From: Sphaerisporangium aureirubrum
Lineage (GTDB): Bacteria; Actinomycetota; Actinomycetes; Streptosporangiales; Streptosporangiaceae
Assembly: GCF_042658925.1 (NCBI RefSeq)
Contig: NZ_JBHSRF010000003.1
Location: forward strand, 209,790 to 273,789
Length of the DNA stretch: 64,000 bases
Direction of reading: 5' to 3'
Part shown: positions 35,874 to 44,781 of the stretch, piece after piece
How the letters are laid out: every line of letters begins with the position of its first letter
How positions within the stretch are numbered: the stretch's first letter is position 1
The notes under the pieces: generated by a model
What the model saw: only the letters and a program-made list of their open reading frames with translations
Database searches by the model: none
What the model was told of the DNA's origin: nothing
Made by a program: the position numbers and the translations under genes

Positions 35874-37259
35874 GTGAGTGGATGGGCGATCAAGTTCCGT
35901 GGCGTGCTCACGGTGTCGGCGCTCGCCGCCTGCACCGCGGTCGTCCTCCTCCCGCCTGCCCCGGGCGCCGCCGACACCGGCCACTACGTGTACGAGTACA
36001 CCTGCGCCGGCGGTGCGCTCCTTCCGGCGACCGGCCCCCAGACGATCATGGTCGATGTGTCCCTCCCGACCTCGGTGAAGGTCGGCGAGCGGTTGCCCCT
36101 GAACTGGACGCTCAGCAAGTCGCCCCTCGCCTCCTCCGCCGCCTTCAAGGCGGGCGGGCGCCTCGTCGCCACCGGCACCGCCAAGGTGACGGGCCTGTGG
36201 GAGGGCACCCTCGACTCCACGGGCGGCAAGGACCAGGCCGCACTCGCCAAGGGCGGCCCGCTGGAACTCCCGGCCCCCATCGCCGGCTCGGTCGCCACCA
36301 CCGAAACAGGCAAGCTCACCATCACCCCCGGCGACCTGGTCCTTGGTTTCATTCCACCCGCCGACAAGGTCCGGGTCAACGACACCGATGACCCGGCTGA
36401 AGGCCCCGCCGGGACGGCGCCGCACACGCACGGTCCCATCGCCTACCAGGGGACGTCCTGGTTCTACGCCCCGAACCGGTCCACGTACGGCGACTACCAG
36501 GACGACCTTCACGCCACCGCCGCACGGGATGACTCGGCGACGGTGACGTTCGTCGGGACGGGCTTGTCCTACATCGGCGAGCGGGTCGAGACGGTAGGCG
36601 AGTTCGAGGTGTCCATGGGCACGCCTCCCGTTCTCCTCGAAAAAGTGAACGCCCACGATCCGGCACCGGAGCCGACGCCAAAGGCCCAGCAGGTGCTGTG
36701 GTCGAAGACCGATCTCCCATACGGGGAGCACACCGTCACCTTCAAGAACGTCGCGCCCGCCGACGCCACCAACAAGGTCATGGCCGTCGACGCCTTCGAC
36801 CTGATCACCCGTGAGCTGTCCGCCCCGCCGGACTACTTCAAGACCACGTGTAAGTACACCGGCACCTCCAAGCCCGTGACCGTGGAGATCGTCCCGGCCC
36901 CCGACGATGATGACGACGACGATGAGGACGACGACGGCGACGGGCAGATCACCGACGGGGACGACTCGGCCCGGGGCGTGATCGTCCTGTCCGGCGGCGG
37001 CCTGGGACACGGCGCCCCCACCGCCACCGCGACCGTCACTCGCACCCCCACCCGCACACCGAGCCGGACGCCGCAGGTCAGGGTCACTCCCAGAGGCGGC
37101 GCCCAGACCGGTGAGGCCCCGGGGGACGGCACCGCCGCGCCCCTGCTGATCGGGTACGGCACCGTCCTGACGGCCGCCGGGATCGCGGGCGGCCTGGTGC
37201 GACGCCGCCGCCTCCAGGGCACGGAACCGGCCGTCCACGTGGAGGAGGGCCGGGGGTGA
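35874..37259 (+). CDS. Secreted surface protein, putative sortase substrate
   Basis: This 461-residue protein has a signal peptide (about residues 1-33, ending PGAA). A first beta-rich domain starting with the YTC motif follows. A central domain at about 190-310 (YQGTSWFYAPNRSTYGDYQDDL to AVDAFDLITRE) has the look of a galactose-binding-like carbohydrate-binding sandwich. Next come an Asp-rich stretch (near 345), a Thr-rich linker, TPRGGAQTG near 405, a hydrophobic helix and RRRR. This is the layout of a cell-wall sorting signal, but without LPXTG. GTG 35874 follows GGAGG by seven bases. Its stop overlaps the start of a sortase gene, and a second similar pair follows. Ligand unknown. Confidence 0.8.
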   Translation: MSGWAIKFRGVLTVSALAACTAVVLLPPAPGAADTGHYVYEYTCAGGALLPATGPQTIMVDVSLPTSVKVGERLPLNWTLSKSPLASSAAFKAGGRLVATGTAKVTGLWEGTLDSTGGKDQAALAKGGPLELPAPIAGSVATTETGKLTITPGDLVLGFIPPADKVRVNDTDDPAEGPAGTAPHTHGPIAYQGTSWFYAPNRSTYGDYQDDLHATAARDDSATVTFVGTGLSYIGERVETVGEFEVSMGTPPVLLEKVNAHDPAPEPTPKAQQVLWSKTDLPYGEHTVTFKNVAPADATNKVMAVDAFDLITRELSAPPDYFKTTCKYTGTSKPVTVEIVPAPDDDDDDDEDDDGDGQITDGDDSARGVIVLSGGGLGHGAPTATATVTRTPTRTPSRTPQVRVTPRGGAQTGEAPGDGTAAPLLIGYGTVLTAAGIAGGLVRRRRLQGTEPAVHVEEGRG

Positions 37260-38248
37260 CCGACGCGCCGCCACCCGAAGACGAAGAACAGGCCCCCGGG
37301 GCGACCGGGGAGGGTACGCGGGGCTCCGCGACCGGGGACGGTGTGCACGGGTCCGCGGCCAGGGACGTTGCGCAGGCGTCCGCGGATGGTGCGCAGGCGT
37401 CCGCGGATGGTGCGCAGGGGTCCGCGAGCGGGGCCGTACCGAGCGGGAAACGGACGCGGGGACGCGCCGGAGCGGTGTTGCCGCCGGTGTTGCTGGCGCT
37501 CGGGTCGCTGGCGGGGGTCGGTCTGGTGATGGCGGGGCTGCTGATGTACCTCGCGCCCGCGCCGCACCCCGGGGACCCCGCCGCCGCTCCCGGTGCGTCG
37601 CCGGGCGCCTCGGTGAGCCTGGACGGTGCGGCGAGCGGGGACGGTGCCCGGGGAGCGGCGGCCGTGGACGACGATCCGGTCTCGGTGGTCACCAGGACCG
37701 TCGGGCCCGGTGGAGAGGGTGCGCCGCAGGTCGAGGTGACCGCGACCGCCGGGCCGCCGGACCCCGCCGCGCCTCCGGCGACGACGCTCCGCATGTCGGC
37801 GCCGACCAGGGTCAAGATCCCGAGGATCGGGGTGGACGCTCCGCTGACGTCGGTCGGGGTGCGGAAGTCCGGGGAGATCGAGGTGCCCCCGCTGGACCGG
37901 CCGAAGCTGGCGGGGTGGTACCGGCTCGGACCGTCCCCGGGGGAGGCGGGGCCCGCCGTGATCCTCGGGCACGTGAACACCCGGCGCGGCCCGGCCGTGT
38001 TCGGCAGGCTGCGCGAGCTCAGCCGGGGCGACAAGATCACCGTCACCCGCGCGGACGGCTCGACGGCGGTGTTCACCGTGGACGGCGCCGAACAGGCCAG
38101 CAAGGCCAGGTTCCCCACCAAGCGCGTCTACGGCCACGTGGACCACGCCGCCCTGCGCCTGATCACCTGCGGCGGGATATTCAACCCCCGCAGCCACAGC
38201 TACACCGACAACATCATCGTTTACGCCACGCTCTCGTCCCGGGCCTGA
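37256..38248 (+). CDS. Sortase, class E/F-like (first copy)
   Basis: This 330-residue membrane-anchored transpeptidase starts inside the stop of the surface-protein gene (GTGA). The cytoplasmic N-terminus (about 80 residues) is low-complexity and includes an AQASADG repeat. One helix follows (about 84-103), then an Ala/Pro/Gly-rich spacer and the sortase barrel (about 180-330). The catalytic residues are His239 in ILGHVNT, Cys305 in LITCGG and probably Arg312. Sortases join proteins to the cell wall after cutting a C-terminal signal. The coupled upstream gene is the obvious substrate. Confidence 0.9.
   Translation: MTDAPPPEDEEQAPGATGEGTRGSATGDGVHGSAARDVAQASADGAQASADGAQGSASGAVPSGKRTRGRAGAVLPPVLLALGSLAGVGLVMAGLLMYLAPAPHPGDPAAAPGASPGASVSLDGAASGDGARGAAAVDDDPVSVVTRTVGPGGEGAPQVEVTATAGPPDPAAPPATTLRMSAPTRVKIPRIGVDAPLTSVGVRKSGEIEVPPLDRPKLAGWYRLGPSPGEAGPAVILGHVNTRRGPAVFGRLRELSRGDKITVTRADGSTAVFTVDGAEQASKARFPTKRVYGHVDHAALRLITCGGIFNPRSHSYTDNIIVYATLSSRA
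37370..37429 (+). repeat. 21-bp in-frame repeats inside the sortase gene
   Basis: Two perfect copies and one partial copy of a 21-bp unit (GCGCAGGCGTCCGCGGATGG plus T) encode AQASADG twice, then AQGSASG, in the predicted cytoplasmic tail of the sortase. Units of 21 bp keep the frame, so copy number can vary without breaking the gene. Confidence 0.85.
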
Positions 38249-38310
38249 GGGGCGGCAGGCGTGTACGGAGGGTGATCCGCCGCCGTCCGCCATTGATCCG
38301 ACATATTAAA

Positions 38311-38367
38311 GTTGCAATCCGTAAACCTCTCTGAGCTGCTGTGACACCAGAAAATCTGGATTGCAAC
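38311..38367. promoter_or_regulatory. Perfect 10-bp inverted repeat upstream of the second surface-protein gene
   Basis: GTTGCAATCC at 38311-38320 and GGATTGCAAC at 38358-38367 are exact inverted copies, 37 bases apart, in the 237-bp AT-richer gap between the two surface-protein/sortase pairs. It could be two half-sites for a regulator or a large hairpin in the leader of the second pair. Confidence 0.6.
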
Positions 38368-38485
38368 CCCCAAATCACAGCGAGGCGGGATCTAGGCTCC
38401 GTAGGATCTGTACCGAACTGTGACTTGGGTCTGGGATTCTGTTGGACCTGGCAAACCGGTCATCGCCGCTGAAATGGAGATATAC

Positions 38486-39373
38486 GTGCTGAAGTCGAAG
38501 GCACGGCGTCGCATCGCCACCAGAGCAGCCGTGGCCGGATCCTTGACTGCGGGCGTACTCCTCGGAGGGGTTCCGGCGATCGCGTCGCTCATCACGCCGG
38601 TGGACGTCTCGTACACCTGCGCCCCGCCGGCCGGTACAGGGGGAGGCACCTACAAACTCAACGTGGAACTGGCCACGCCGATCCCCACGCCGATCCGGAG
38701 CGCCACCGCGACCGTCACCTGGTACCTGGACCAGCCGGATACGTCTTTCCTCCCGGCGCCGAGCCTGCTGCCTTCCTCGGCGTCCAACAAGATTGTCGCC
38801 GAGGGCGATGTGGCTGTGTCCGGTGTGCCGATCGCGCCCCAGCCCACGACCAAGACCGCTATCGGCACTGCTACGCCATTGACCGACGTTGGCGCCAATA
38901 GCCCGGTGCCGCTGCCGACCATGGTGGTCACGTTGGTGCCTACGGCCACTGGCACCGTGGGGCTCCGGCCGGACAAGTTCGCTCTGAAGATCGTGCCGAG
39001 CGCCGCCGGAGCCGCGACGGCCACCTGGTACACCTGCACGCCCGCGAGCGCAGAGGCCGCCGCCGCCGCCATCACCTTCGGGGTGACCACCGGCAGCCCG
39101 GCTGCCACCAGCCCCTCGCCCAGCCCCACCCCGACGACGACCAGCCCCAGCCCCACCAGCAGCAGCCCGAAGCCCACCCGCACCGTCTTCGAGACCGTGA
39201 CGCAGAGCCCGAGGCGGCAGGTGACGCGGACGCCCGGCGGTGGCGCGGCGACCGGTGGCGGTGGTGACATGGGGCCGGACGCGCGGATGTTCCTCGCGGT
39301 CGGCTCGATCCTGGTCCTCGGGGCAGGTGTGGGCGGGCTGATGATGCGCCGCCGTCGCCCGCAGCGGGGCTGA
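38486..39373 (+). CDS. Secreted surface protein, putative sortase substrate (second copy)
   Basis: This 295-residue protein has a basic n-region and signal peptide (LKSKARRRIATRAAVAGSLTAG). A beta-rich domain begins VDVSYTCAPP, resembling the first domain of the other surface protein and possibly of the DUF6801 type. A Thr/Ser/Pro-rich linker follows, then TPGGGAATG near residue 250, a hydrophobic helix and RRRR. The C-terminus thus repeats the motif-helix-Arg order of the protein at 35874. I chose GTG 38486, which has GGAGA five bases upstream; ATG 38474 would add four residues. A sortase gene follows after 13 bp. Confidence 0.78.
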   Translation: MLKSKARRRIATRAAVAGSLTAGVLLGGVPAIASLITPVDVSYTCAPPAGTGGGTYKLNVELATPIPTPIRSATATVTWYLDQPDTSFLPAPSLLPSSASNKIVAEGDVAVSGVPIAPQPTTKTAIGTATPLTDVGANSPVPLPTMVVTLVPTATGTVGLRPDKFALKIVPSAAGAATATWYTCTPASAEAAAAAITFGVTTGSPAATSPSPSPTPTTTSPSPTSSSPKPTRTVFETVTQSPRRQVTRTPGGGAATGGGGDMGPDARMFLAVGSILVLGAGVGGLMMRRRRPQRG

Positions 39374-39386
39374 CCGGGGGTCCGGC

Positions 39387-40259
39387 GTGACGATGCCGCC
39401 CGAGTACCCGCCGCCGGAGGGGTACGGCAACCCTGGATATCCACAGCCTGTGCACGGCCAGCCGTACATGCCACAGGTCTACTACGGCTACGGCCAGTGG
39501 CAGGAGCCTGAACCCGAGCCGAAGGCCGACCACGGCCAGATGCTGCGCGGGATCCTGATCCTCGCCGCCGTGGCGGGCGTCGTCACGGTCGTGGTCGGGC
39601 TGCTGCTCATGGTCAACGCGCCCGCCGAGTACGGCCTGGCCGGGCGCACCCCGCTCAAGCTCCAGGCCCAGCCCCCGGAGAACCTGCCCGCGTCGGTGGG
39701 CCCCGGCGGGCCGGGCCAGCCGCTGACGCAGGCCGCGCCGACGGCCCCGGCGCCCGCGCCCCCGCTGCCCCCGGCGCCGCCCATGCAGCCGTCCACACCC
39801 AAGCGGCTGGTCATCAAGAAGCTGGGGATCAACGCGCCGATCAAGTCGGTCGGTCTGGACAAGCGCGGCGCGATCGAGACGCCGCCCATCAACAACCCCA
39901 ACCTGGTCGGCTGGTACCGGTACGGCCCCACCGCCGGCCAGTCGGGGCCCGCGGTGATGCTCGGCCACAAGGACACCACCACCCGCACCGCCGTGTTCAC
40001 CCGGCTGGACCAGCTGAAGTACGGCGACACCATCGAGGTCACCCGGATGGACGGCACGGTGGCGATCTTCACGGTGGGCGGGGTGGAGCAGGCCGACAAG
40101 CTGACGTTCCCCACCAACCGCGTGTACGGCGACGCCGAGAACGCCGAGCTGCGCCTGATCACCTGCGGCGGGACGTACAACCGGACGACCGGCCACTACC
40201 AGGACAACGTCATCGTCTACGCGAGGATGACCGGCACGCGCGCCGCGCCGCGCCGCTGA
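39387..40259 (+). CDS. Sortase, class E/F-like (second copy)
   Basis: This 290-residue sortase has a Pro/Tyr-rich cytoplasmic head (PPEYPPPEGYGNPGYPQP), one helix (about 51-72), a Pro/Ala-rich spacer and the catalytic barrel (about 130-285). His194 in MLGHKDT, Cys260 in LITCGG and Arg266 in YNRTTG form the active site. It is clearly similar to the first sortase over the barrel but not over the cytoplasmic head. It follows the second surface protein by 13 bp, so each substrate appears to have its own enzyme. Confidence 0.9.
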   Translation: MTMPPEYPPPEGYGNPGYPQPVHGQPYMPQVYYGYGQWQEPEPEPKADHGQMLRGILILAAVAGVVTVVVGLLLMVNAPAEYGLAGRTPLKLQAQPPENLPASVGPGGPGQPLTQAAPTAPAPAPPLPPAPPMQPSTPKRLVIKKLGINAPIKSVGLDKRGAIETPPINNPNLVGWYRYGPTAGQSGPAVMLGHKDTTTRTAVFTRLDQLKYGDTIEVTRMDGTVAIFTVGGVEQADKLTFPTNRVYGDAENAELRLITCGGTYNRTTGHYQDNVIVYARMTGTRAAPRR

Positions 40260-40374
40260 CCCCGGGGGAACACTCCGCCTGCCACGGACGATTATTCTGT
40301 TATACGCTCGAACCAATACCGAACATCGCTCGGTTTTCGGGTGAGCGGGTCCCAGGAGTTCACTGGAGGCACTA

Positions 40375-41520
40375 GTGGCAGAGGCGTACATCGTCGGGGC
40401 GGTCCGCTCCCCGGTCGGCAAGAAGAAGGGCGGCCTGTCCGCCGTCCACCCCACGGATCTGGCGGCGCACACGCTCAGAGCCTTGGTCGACCGCACGGGC
40501 GTGGACCCGGCCGCCGTGGACGACGTGATCATGGGCTGCGTCATGCAGTTCGGCCCGCAGAGCATGGACATCGCGCGCAACGCCTGGCTGTCGGCCGGGC
40601 TGCCCGAGTCGGTGGCGGGCGTGACGATCGACCGGCAGTGCGGGTCGTCCCAGCAGTCGATCCACTTCGCCGCGCAGGGCGTGATGTCCGGCACGCAGGA
40701 CCTGGTGGTCGCGGCCGGCGTCGAGTCGATGAGCATCGTCCCGATGGGGTCGAGCATCACCGCCGCCCTGGAGAAGGGCATGCCGTTCCCGTTCGGCGAG
40801 AAGTGGGTGGAGCGGTACGGCAAGCAGGAGATCTCGCAGTTCCGCGGCGCGGAGCTGATGTGCGACAAGTGGGGATACAGCCGCGAGCAGCTGGAGCAGT
40901 ACGCCTACGAGAGCCACCAGCGGGCCGCCAAGGCCATCGCCAACGGGTACTTCCGCGACCAGATCGCCCCGATCGCCGGGGTCGAGGACGACGAGGGGCC
41001 CCGGGCGGACACGACGCTGGAGAAGATGGCCGGGCTGAAGACGCTGCGCGACGGCGGGCGGATCACCGCCGCCACCTCGTCGCAGATCTCGGACGGCTCC
41101 GGCGCCGTGCTGATCGCGTCCGAGCAGGCGGTCAGGGACCACGGGCTGACACCCAGGGCCCGGATCGTCACGCTGGCGCTCACCGGGGACGACCCGGTCT
41201 ACATGCTGACCGCGCCCATCCCCGCGACCCGCAAGGCGCTCACCCGGTCGGGCCTGTCCATCGACGACATCGGCGTCATCGAGATCAACGAGGCGTTCGC
41301 GCCCGTCCCGATGGCCTGGATGGAGGAGATCGGCGCCGACCCGGCCCGCACCAACCCCAACGGCGGGGCCATCGCCCTCGGGCACCCGCTGGGGGGCACC
41401 GGGGCCATCCTGATGACCAAGCTGCTGCACGAGGTGGAGCGGACCGGGGCCCGGTACGGCCTGCAGACGATGTGCGAGGGCGGCGGGCAGGCGAACGTCA
41501 CCATCATCGAGCGGCTCTGA
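40375..41520 (+). CDS. Acetyl-CoA acetyltransferase (thiolase)
   Basis: This 381-residue thiolase has the nucleophilic Cys89 in IDRQCGSSQQ, the NEAFAPVP segment, catalytic His in GHPLGGTGA and the second Cys in MCEGGGQAN. It carries out the final cleavage step of beta-oxidation, or the reverse condensation. The sequence resembles degradative thiolases of the FadA type rather than the biosynthetic one, but this is a judgement from overall pattern. GTG 40375 follows GGAGG. Together with the genes at 22445, 23252 and 34514 the window encodes a nearly complete beta-oxidation set, though scattered. Confidence 0.92.
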   Translation: MAEAYIVGAVRSPVGKKKGGLSAVHPTDLAAHTLRALVDRTGVDPAAVDDVIMGCVMQFGPQSMDIARNAWLSAGLPESVAGVTIDRQCGSSQQSIHFAAQGVMSGTQDLVVAAGVESMSIVPMGSSITAALEKGMPFPFGEKWVERYGKQEISQFRGAELMCDKWGYSREQLEQYAYESHQRAAKAIANGYFRDQIAPIAGVEDDEGPRADTTLEKMAGLKTLRDGGRITAATSSQISDGSGAVLIASEQAVRDHGLTPRARIVTLALTGDDPVYMLTAPIPATRKALTRSGLSIDDIGVIEINEAFAPVPMAWMEEIGADPARTNPNGGAIALGHPLGGTGAILMTKLLHEVERTGARYGLQTMCEGGGQANVTIIERL

Positions 41521-41556
41521 CTCGTCGAGCCGCTCCGGCCGGTCACGGCCGGAATT

Positions 41557-41601
41557 GACGGCGGTGCTCCGCCTCGTCCAACGGGGCGGGGCACCGCCGT
41601 C
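41557..41601. terminator. Bidirectional hairpin between the thiolase and small-protein genes
   Basis: GACGGCGGTGC and GCACCGCCGTC form a perfect 11-bp stem, with an inner CCGCC/GGCGG helix. It lies between convergent genes. Confidence 0.75.
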
Positions 41602-41614
41602 GCCGGGTCACCCG

Positions 41615-41848
41615 TCAGCGTCCCTTCGGCTGCCGCCTGGGAGGTGGCGTGCGCCGTACGGGGATCGGTGTCGGGTTGATCCGGCGGGGCGCCGGCTGCT
41701 TGCGCTCGGGCCGCGGCAATGGCGGCACGGTGGGCTCCGGCAGAGGAAGCGGCACCGTGCGCCCCGGCTCGGGAAGCGGCGGCTTGAGTTCCGGCGAGGG
41801 GAGCTGACGGGGAGCCTTGCGGCCCTTCTTTGCGGCGCGGGTACGCAT
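41615..41848 (-). CDS. Small basic proline-rich protein
   Basis: A 77-residue protein made of Pro, Arg, Lys and Leu with PLPEP-type repeats and no hydrophobic segment. GGAG lies nine bases before ATG 41848, which supports translation. It matches no domain I know and is probably disordered. It could still be a chance reading frame. Confidence 0.4.
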   Translation of the reverse strand: MRTRAAKKGRKAPRQLPSPELKPPLPEPGRTVPLPLPEPTVPPLPRPERKQPAPRRINPTPIPVRRTPPPRRQPKGR

Positions 41849-42061
41849 GTACGAAGTCTCCTAACGGATCACGACGCGGCAGGAACATGCCGGTCGGAGC
41901 CTCAGCCACCGCGTCTTGACGGACGGGATCAGAAAGCCGAAGCGAGCGACGGACCGGCCGTCAGGCCGATCGGCACTCTCAGTAGGAGAAATTGCGCATA
42001 CCCATGAAGCTACGGCGTCCCCTCCCGCCGGGACAACCGATTTTCCGCGCCGCCGCGGAGG

Positions 42062-43405
42062 CTACAGGTGGGTGGGAAGGGTCACCTGGACGGTGGTGCC
42101 CTGGGTGGGCAGGGAGCGCAGGACGGCCTGGCCGCCGTGGGCGATGGCGATGGCCTGGACGATGGAGAGGCCGAGGCCTGAGCCGTCGCTCTCCGCGGTG
42201 TGGTGGAAGCGGTCGAAGGCGATGGCGGCCACCTCGGGGGGCATGCCGGGGCCGTCGTCGGTGACCTCCAGGACGGCGGGGGGCGCGAGGCGGACGGTGG
42301 CGCGGGTGCCGGGCGGGGTGTGGGCGCGGACGTTGGCGAGGAGGTTGACCAGGACCTGCCGGACGCGGGCCTCGTCGGCGACGGCGACCAGCTCGCCGGG
42401 GGCGGCCAGGGTCACGGGGTGGTCGGGGTTGAGGGCGGCGAAGTCGTCGACGACCTCGGCGGCCAGGGCGGTGAGGTCCACGGGGGCCATGGCGAGCGCG
42501 GCGCCCTTGTCCAGCCGCGCCAGCTCCAGCAGCTCCGACACCAGGCGCGCCATCCGCGCGGCCTCGTCCTCGATGCGCCGCATCACCTGCGGCGTCTCCT
42601 CCGGCGGGATCGCGCCCTGACGGTACAGCTCGGCGTACCCGTGGATGGTGGTGAGCGGGTTGCGCAGCTCGTGGGAGGCGTCCGCGGCGAACCGGCGCAC
42701 CCGTTCCTCCGACGCCCAGCGCGCGGCGAAGGCGTACTGGATGCGGGTGAGCATGACGTTGATGGCCGCGCCGAGCCGCCCCGCCTCCGATCGCCCCTCC
42801 GGCATGCGCTCCGACAGGTCGCCGCCCTCGGCCACCAGCTGCGCCGTGCTCGCCATTCGCCGCAGCGGGGCGAGCCCCTTGGCGATCAGGAACCGGCCGA
42901 GCAGGGCCAGCAGCGCCATCAGCACCACGCCGGTGACCAGTTCGGTGAGGATGAGCCGCTTGACGGCGTCCCGCACCTCGTCCAGCGGCACGGCCACCAC
43001 CACGATGCGGTCCCCCACGTCCATCCGGGCCGCCGCCGCGCGCAGTCTCGTGCTCAGCGCGAAGGGTGTCCCGCTGTCCGCCAGCGGCTCCAGGACGCGT
43101 CCGCCGAGCCGTTCCAGGGTCTCGGGCATGTGCTCGGCCTCGGTGTCGTCTCCGGCCAGCAGGCGCCCGCGCCCGGTGGTGAGGTTGAGCACGGCCACCG
43201 CGTACGTCGGGCTGGCGTTCACCAGCGCGATCCCGGACGCCCGCACCAGCCGCGCCGCCGACCCGTGCGCCGCCGCCGTCAGCGAGGCGTCGGTGCGGTC
43301 GAGCATGTGCCCCCGCATCACCAGCACGCTCACCACCGACAACATCGCGAGCCCGACCGCGGTCACCGACAGCAGGCCCGTGAGCAGCCGCCCCCCGAGG
43401 GTCAT
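42062..43405 (-). CDS. Two-component sensor histidine kinase (OmpR/EnvZ class)
   Basis: This 447-residue kinase has an N-terminal helix (about residues 5-30), an outer sensor domain of about 130 residues, a second helix (about 163-185), HAMP (ASTAQLVAEGGDLSERMPEG), HisKA with the phospho-acceptor His in ADASHELRNPLTT, and HATPase with NLLANVRAHTPPG, DDGPGMP and GSGLGLSIVQAIAIAHGG. The outer domain is probably PAS-like. It overlaps the stop of its response regulator gene by ATGA. The upstream secreted protein may be under its control. Confidence 0.94.
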   Translation of the reverse strand: MTLGGRLLTGLLSVTAVGLAMLSVVSVLVMRGHMLDRTDASLTAAAHGSAARLVRASGIALVNASPTYAVAVLNLTTGRGRLLAGDDTEAEHMPETLERLGGRVLEPLADSGTPFALSTRLRAAAARMDVGDRIVVVAVPLDEVRDAVKRLILTELVTGVVLMALLALLGRFLIAKGLAPLRRMASTAQLVAEGGDLSERMPEGRSEAGRLGAAINVMLTRIQYAFAARWASEERVRRFAADASHELRNPLTTIHGYAELYRQGAIPPEETPQVMRRIEDEAARMARLVSELLELARLDKGAALAMAPVDLTALAAEVVDDFAALNPDHPVTLAAPGELVAVADEARVRQVLVNLLANVRAHTPPGTRATVRLAPPAVLEVTDDGPGMPPEVAAIAFDRFHHTAESDGSGLGLSIVQAIAIAHGGQAVLRSLPTQGTTVQVTLPTHL

Positions 43406-44115
43406 GACGAGGGACGCAGCGCGTAGCCGACGCCGCGCTGGGTGTGGATCAGCGGCGGGCCGAGGGGGTCCAGCTTGCGGCGCAGATAGGAGATGTAGGT
43501 CTCGACCACCTGGGACTGGGTGCCGAAGCCCCAGACGTGCTCCAGCAGCTGGGCCTTGGTGAGCACCTGCCCGGGGTGGCGCATCAGGAAGGCCAGGAGG
43601 CGGAACTCGGTGGGGGAGAGGTCCACGGGCGTGCCGTCCCTGCGGACCTCCCACCGCGACTCGTCGAGCTCCAGGCCGGCCACCGACAGGACGGTCTGCT
43701 CGGCCGCCGCCTCCGATCCCGAGCCGCCGCGACCGCCGCCGCGGCGCAGCACGGCACGGGCCCGGGCGACCAGCGCCTCCACCGAGAAGGGCTTGGTGAC
43801 GTAGTCGTCACCGCCGAGGGTGAGGCCGTGCACGGTGTCGGCGGGGGTGTCGCGGGCGGTGAGGAAGATGACCGGCACCTCGTCACCCCGGGCCCGCAGC
43901 CGCCGGCACAGCTCGAACCCGTCCAGGTCGGGCAGCATGACGTCCAGCACCAGAAGGTCCGGGGAGGCCGAGCCGGCCAGTTCCAGCGCCTCGTACCCCC
44001 GGGCCGCGCTGATCACCTCGAACCCGTGGAAGCGCAGCGCCACCCCCACCAGGTCGCGGATGTTGCGCTCGTCGTCGACGACGAGGACCCGGGGTCGGTT
44101 GGTCTGCTCGCTCAT
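43402..44115 (-). CDS. Response regulator, OmpR class
   Basis: This 237-residue regulator has a receiver domain with Asp58 in LLVLDVMLPDLDG and Lys108 in VTKPFS, and a winged-helix DNA-binding domain (about 140-235; DLSPTEFRLLAFLMRHPGQVLTKAQLLEHVWG). The start is uncertain: ATG 44115 (MSEQTNRP) is typical, but AGGAG lies immediately before GTG 44130, which would add five residues. It is transcribed with the kinase gene and begins 18 bp after the secreted protein gene. Confidence 0.94.
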   Translation of the reverse strand: MSEQTNRPRVLVVDDERNIRDLVGVALRFHGFEVISAARGYEALELAGSASPDLLVLDVMLPDLDGFELCRRLRARGDEVPVIFLTARDTPADTVHGLTLGGDDYVTKPFSVEALVARARAVLRRGGGRGGSGSEAAAEQTVLSVAGLELDESRWEVRRDGTPVDLSPTEFRLLAFLMRHPGQVLTKAQLLEHVWGFGTQSQVVETYISYLRRKLDPLGPPLIHTQRGVGYALRPSS

Positions 44116-44132
44116 CGGTACGCCGCTCACTC

Positions 44133-44666
44133 CTAGCGCTTGGGCACGACCACTCCGAGCGCGGTTCGGGCGTCGCCGGACGGCCGGCCGAGGACGAAGA
44201 CGTCGTCGCCCGCCGCCAGCGCCGTCGGAGTGGACTTGTCGCCATTCTTGCGGACTTTACTGTCCCCGGTGACCGTCCAGGTCCAGCTCACGCCGTCAGC
44301 GCTCTTGACGGTGAGGGCGGTGCCGGACGCCGCCGTCACCTCGCCGCGCTGCCAGGCGTAGGTCTCGAAGCCCCCGCCGCGCGCCCGAACGGTCGTCTCG
44401 CCGTGCACGCCGATGAGCGCCCTGCGGGCCCCGAGGCGCAGCCGCGGGCGGTCGGGCTTGTCGCCGCCGTCGGTGAGGAAGGCGACAGGGGTGCCCGCCA
44501 GGGAGGCCGCCTCGGCGGCCACGGGGTCGGCGGCGGCGAGTTCGTACGGCGCCGCCGCGCCGCCGTCCCGGTTGGCCAGCGCGGCGCCGCCGAGCAGTCC
44601 CAGGGTGAGCGTGCCGGCGAAAGCACCGGCGGTGAGTGCCTTGGACAGATTTCTCATGACCGCCAT
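44133..44666 (-). CDS. Secreted protein with DUF5666-like domain
   Basis: This 177-residue protein has a signal peptide (about residues 1-32, ending AALA) and a small beta-rich domain. Within it, GEVTAASGTALTVKSADGVSWTWTVTGDSKVRKNG and ALAAGDDVFVLGRP follow the DUF5666 pattern. There is no lipobox Cys. It is the first gene of an apparent operon with the OmpR-class regulator and kinase and may be part of the signal input. An in-frame ATG at 44657 is the other possible start. No ribosome binding site is clear. Confidence 0.75.
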   Translation of the reverse strand: MAVMRNLSKALTAGAFAGTLTLGLLGGAALANRDGGAAAPYELAAADPVAAEAASLAGTPVAFLTDGGDKPDRPRLRLGARRALIGVHGETTVRARGGGFETYAWQRGEVTAASGTALTVKSADGVSWTWTVTGDSKVRKNGDKSTPTALAAGDDVFVLGRPSGDARTALGVVVPKR

Positions 44667-44781
44667 ACCAACGGGACCGGCTGGGAGAAGGCCGGGGAAA
44701 GCCTGGGATTAGCCGGAGAACGCGCGCCCGTGTGGAAGTTTCATTCGAAGTGCGGTCCGCCGGTATTGAATCTTGAAAGAT

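Noticed and set aside
35874..39373. LPXTG sorting signal in the two surface proteins
   Set aside because: Neither C-terminus contains LPXTG or a close variant; only the TPxGGAxTG segment precedes the helix.
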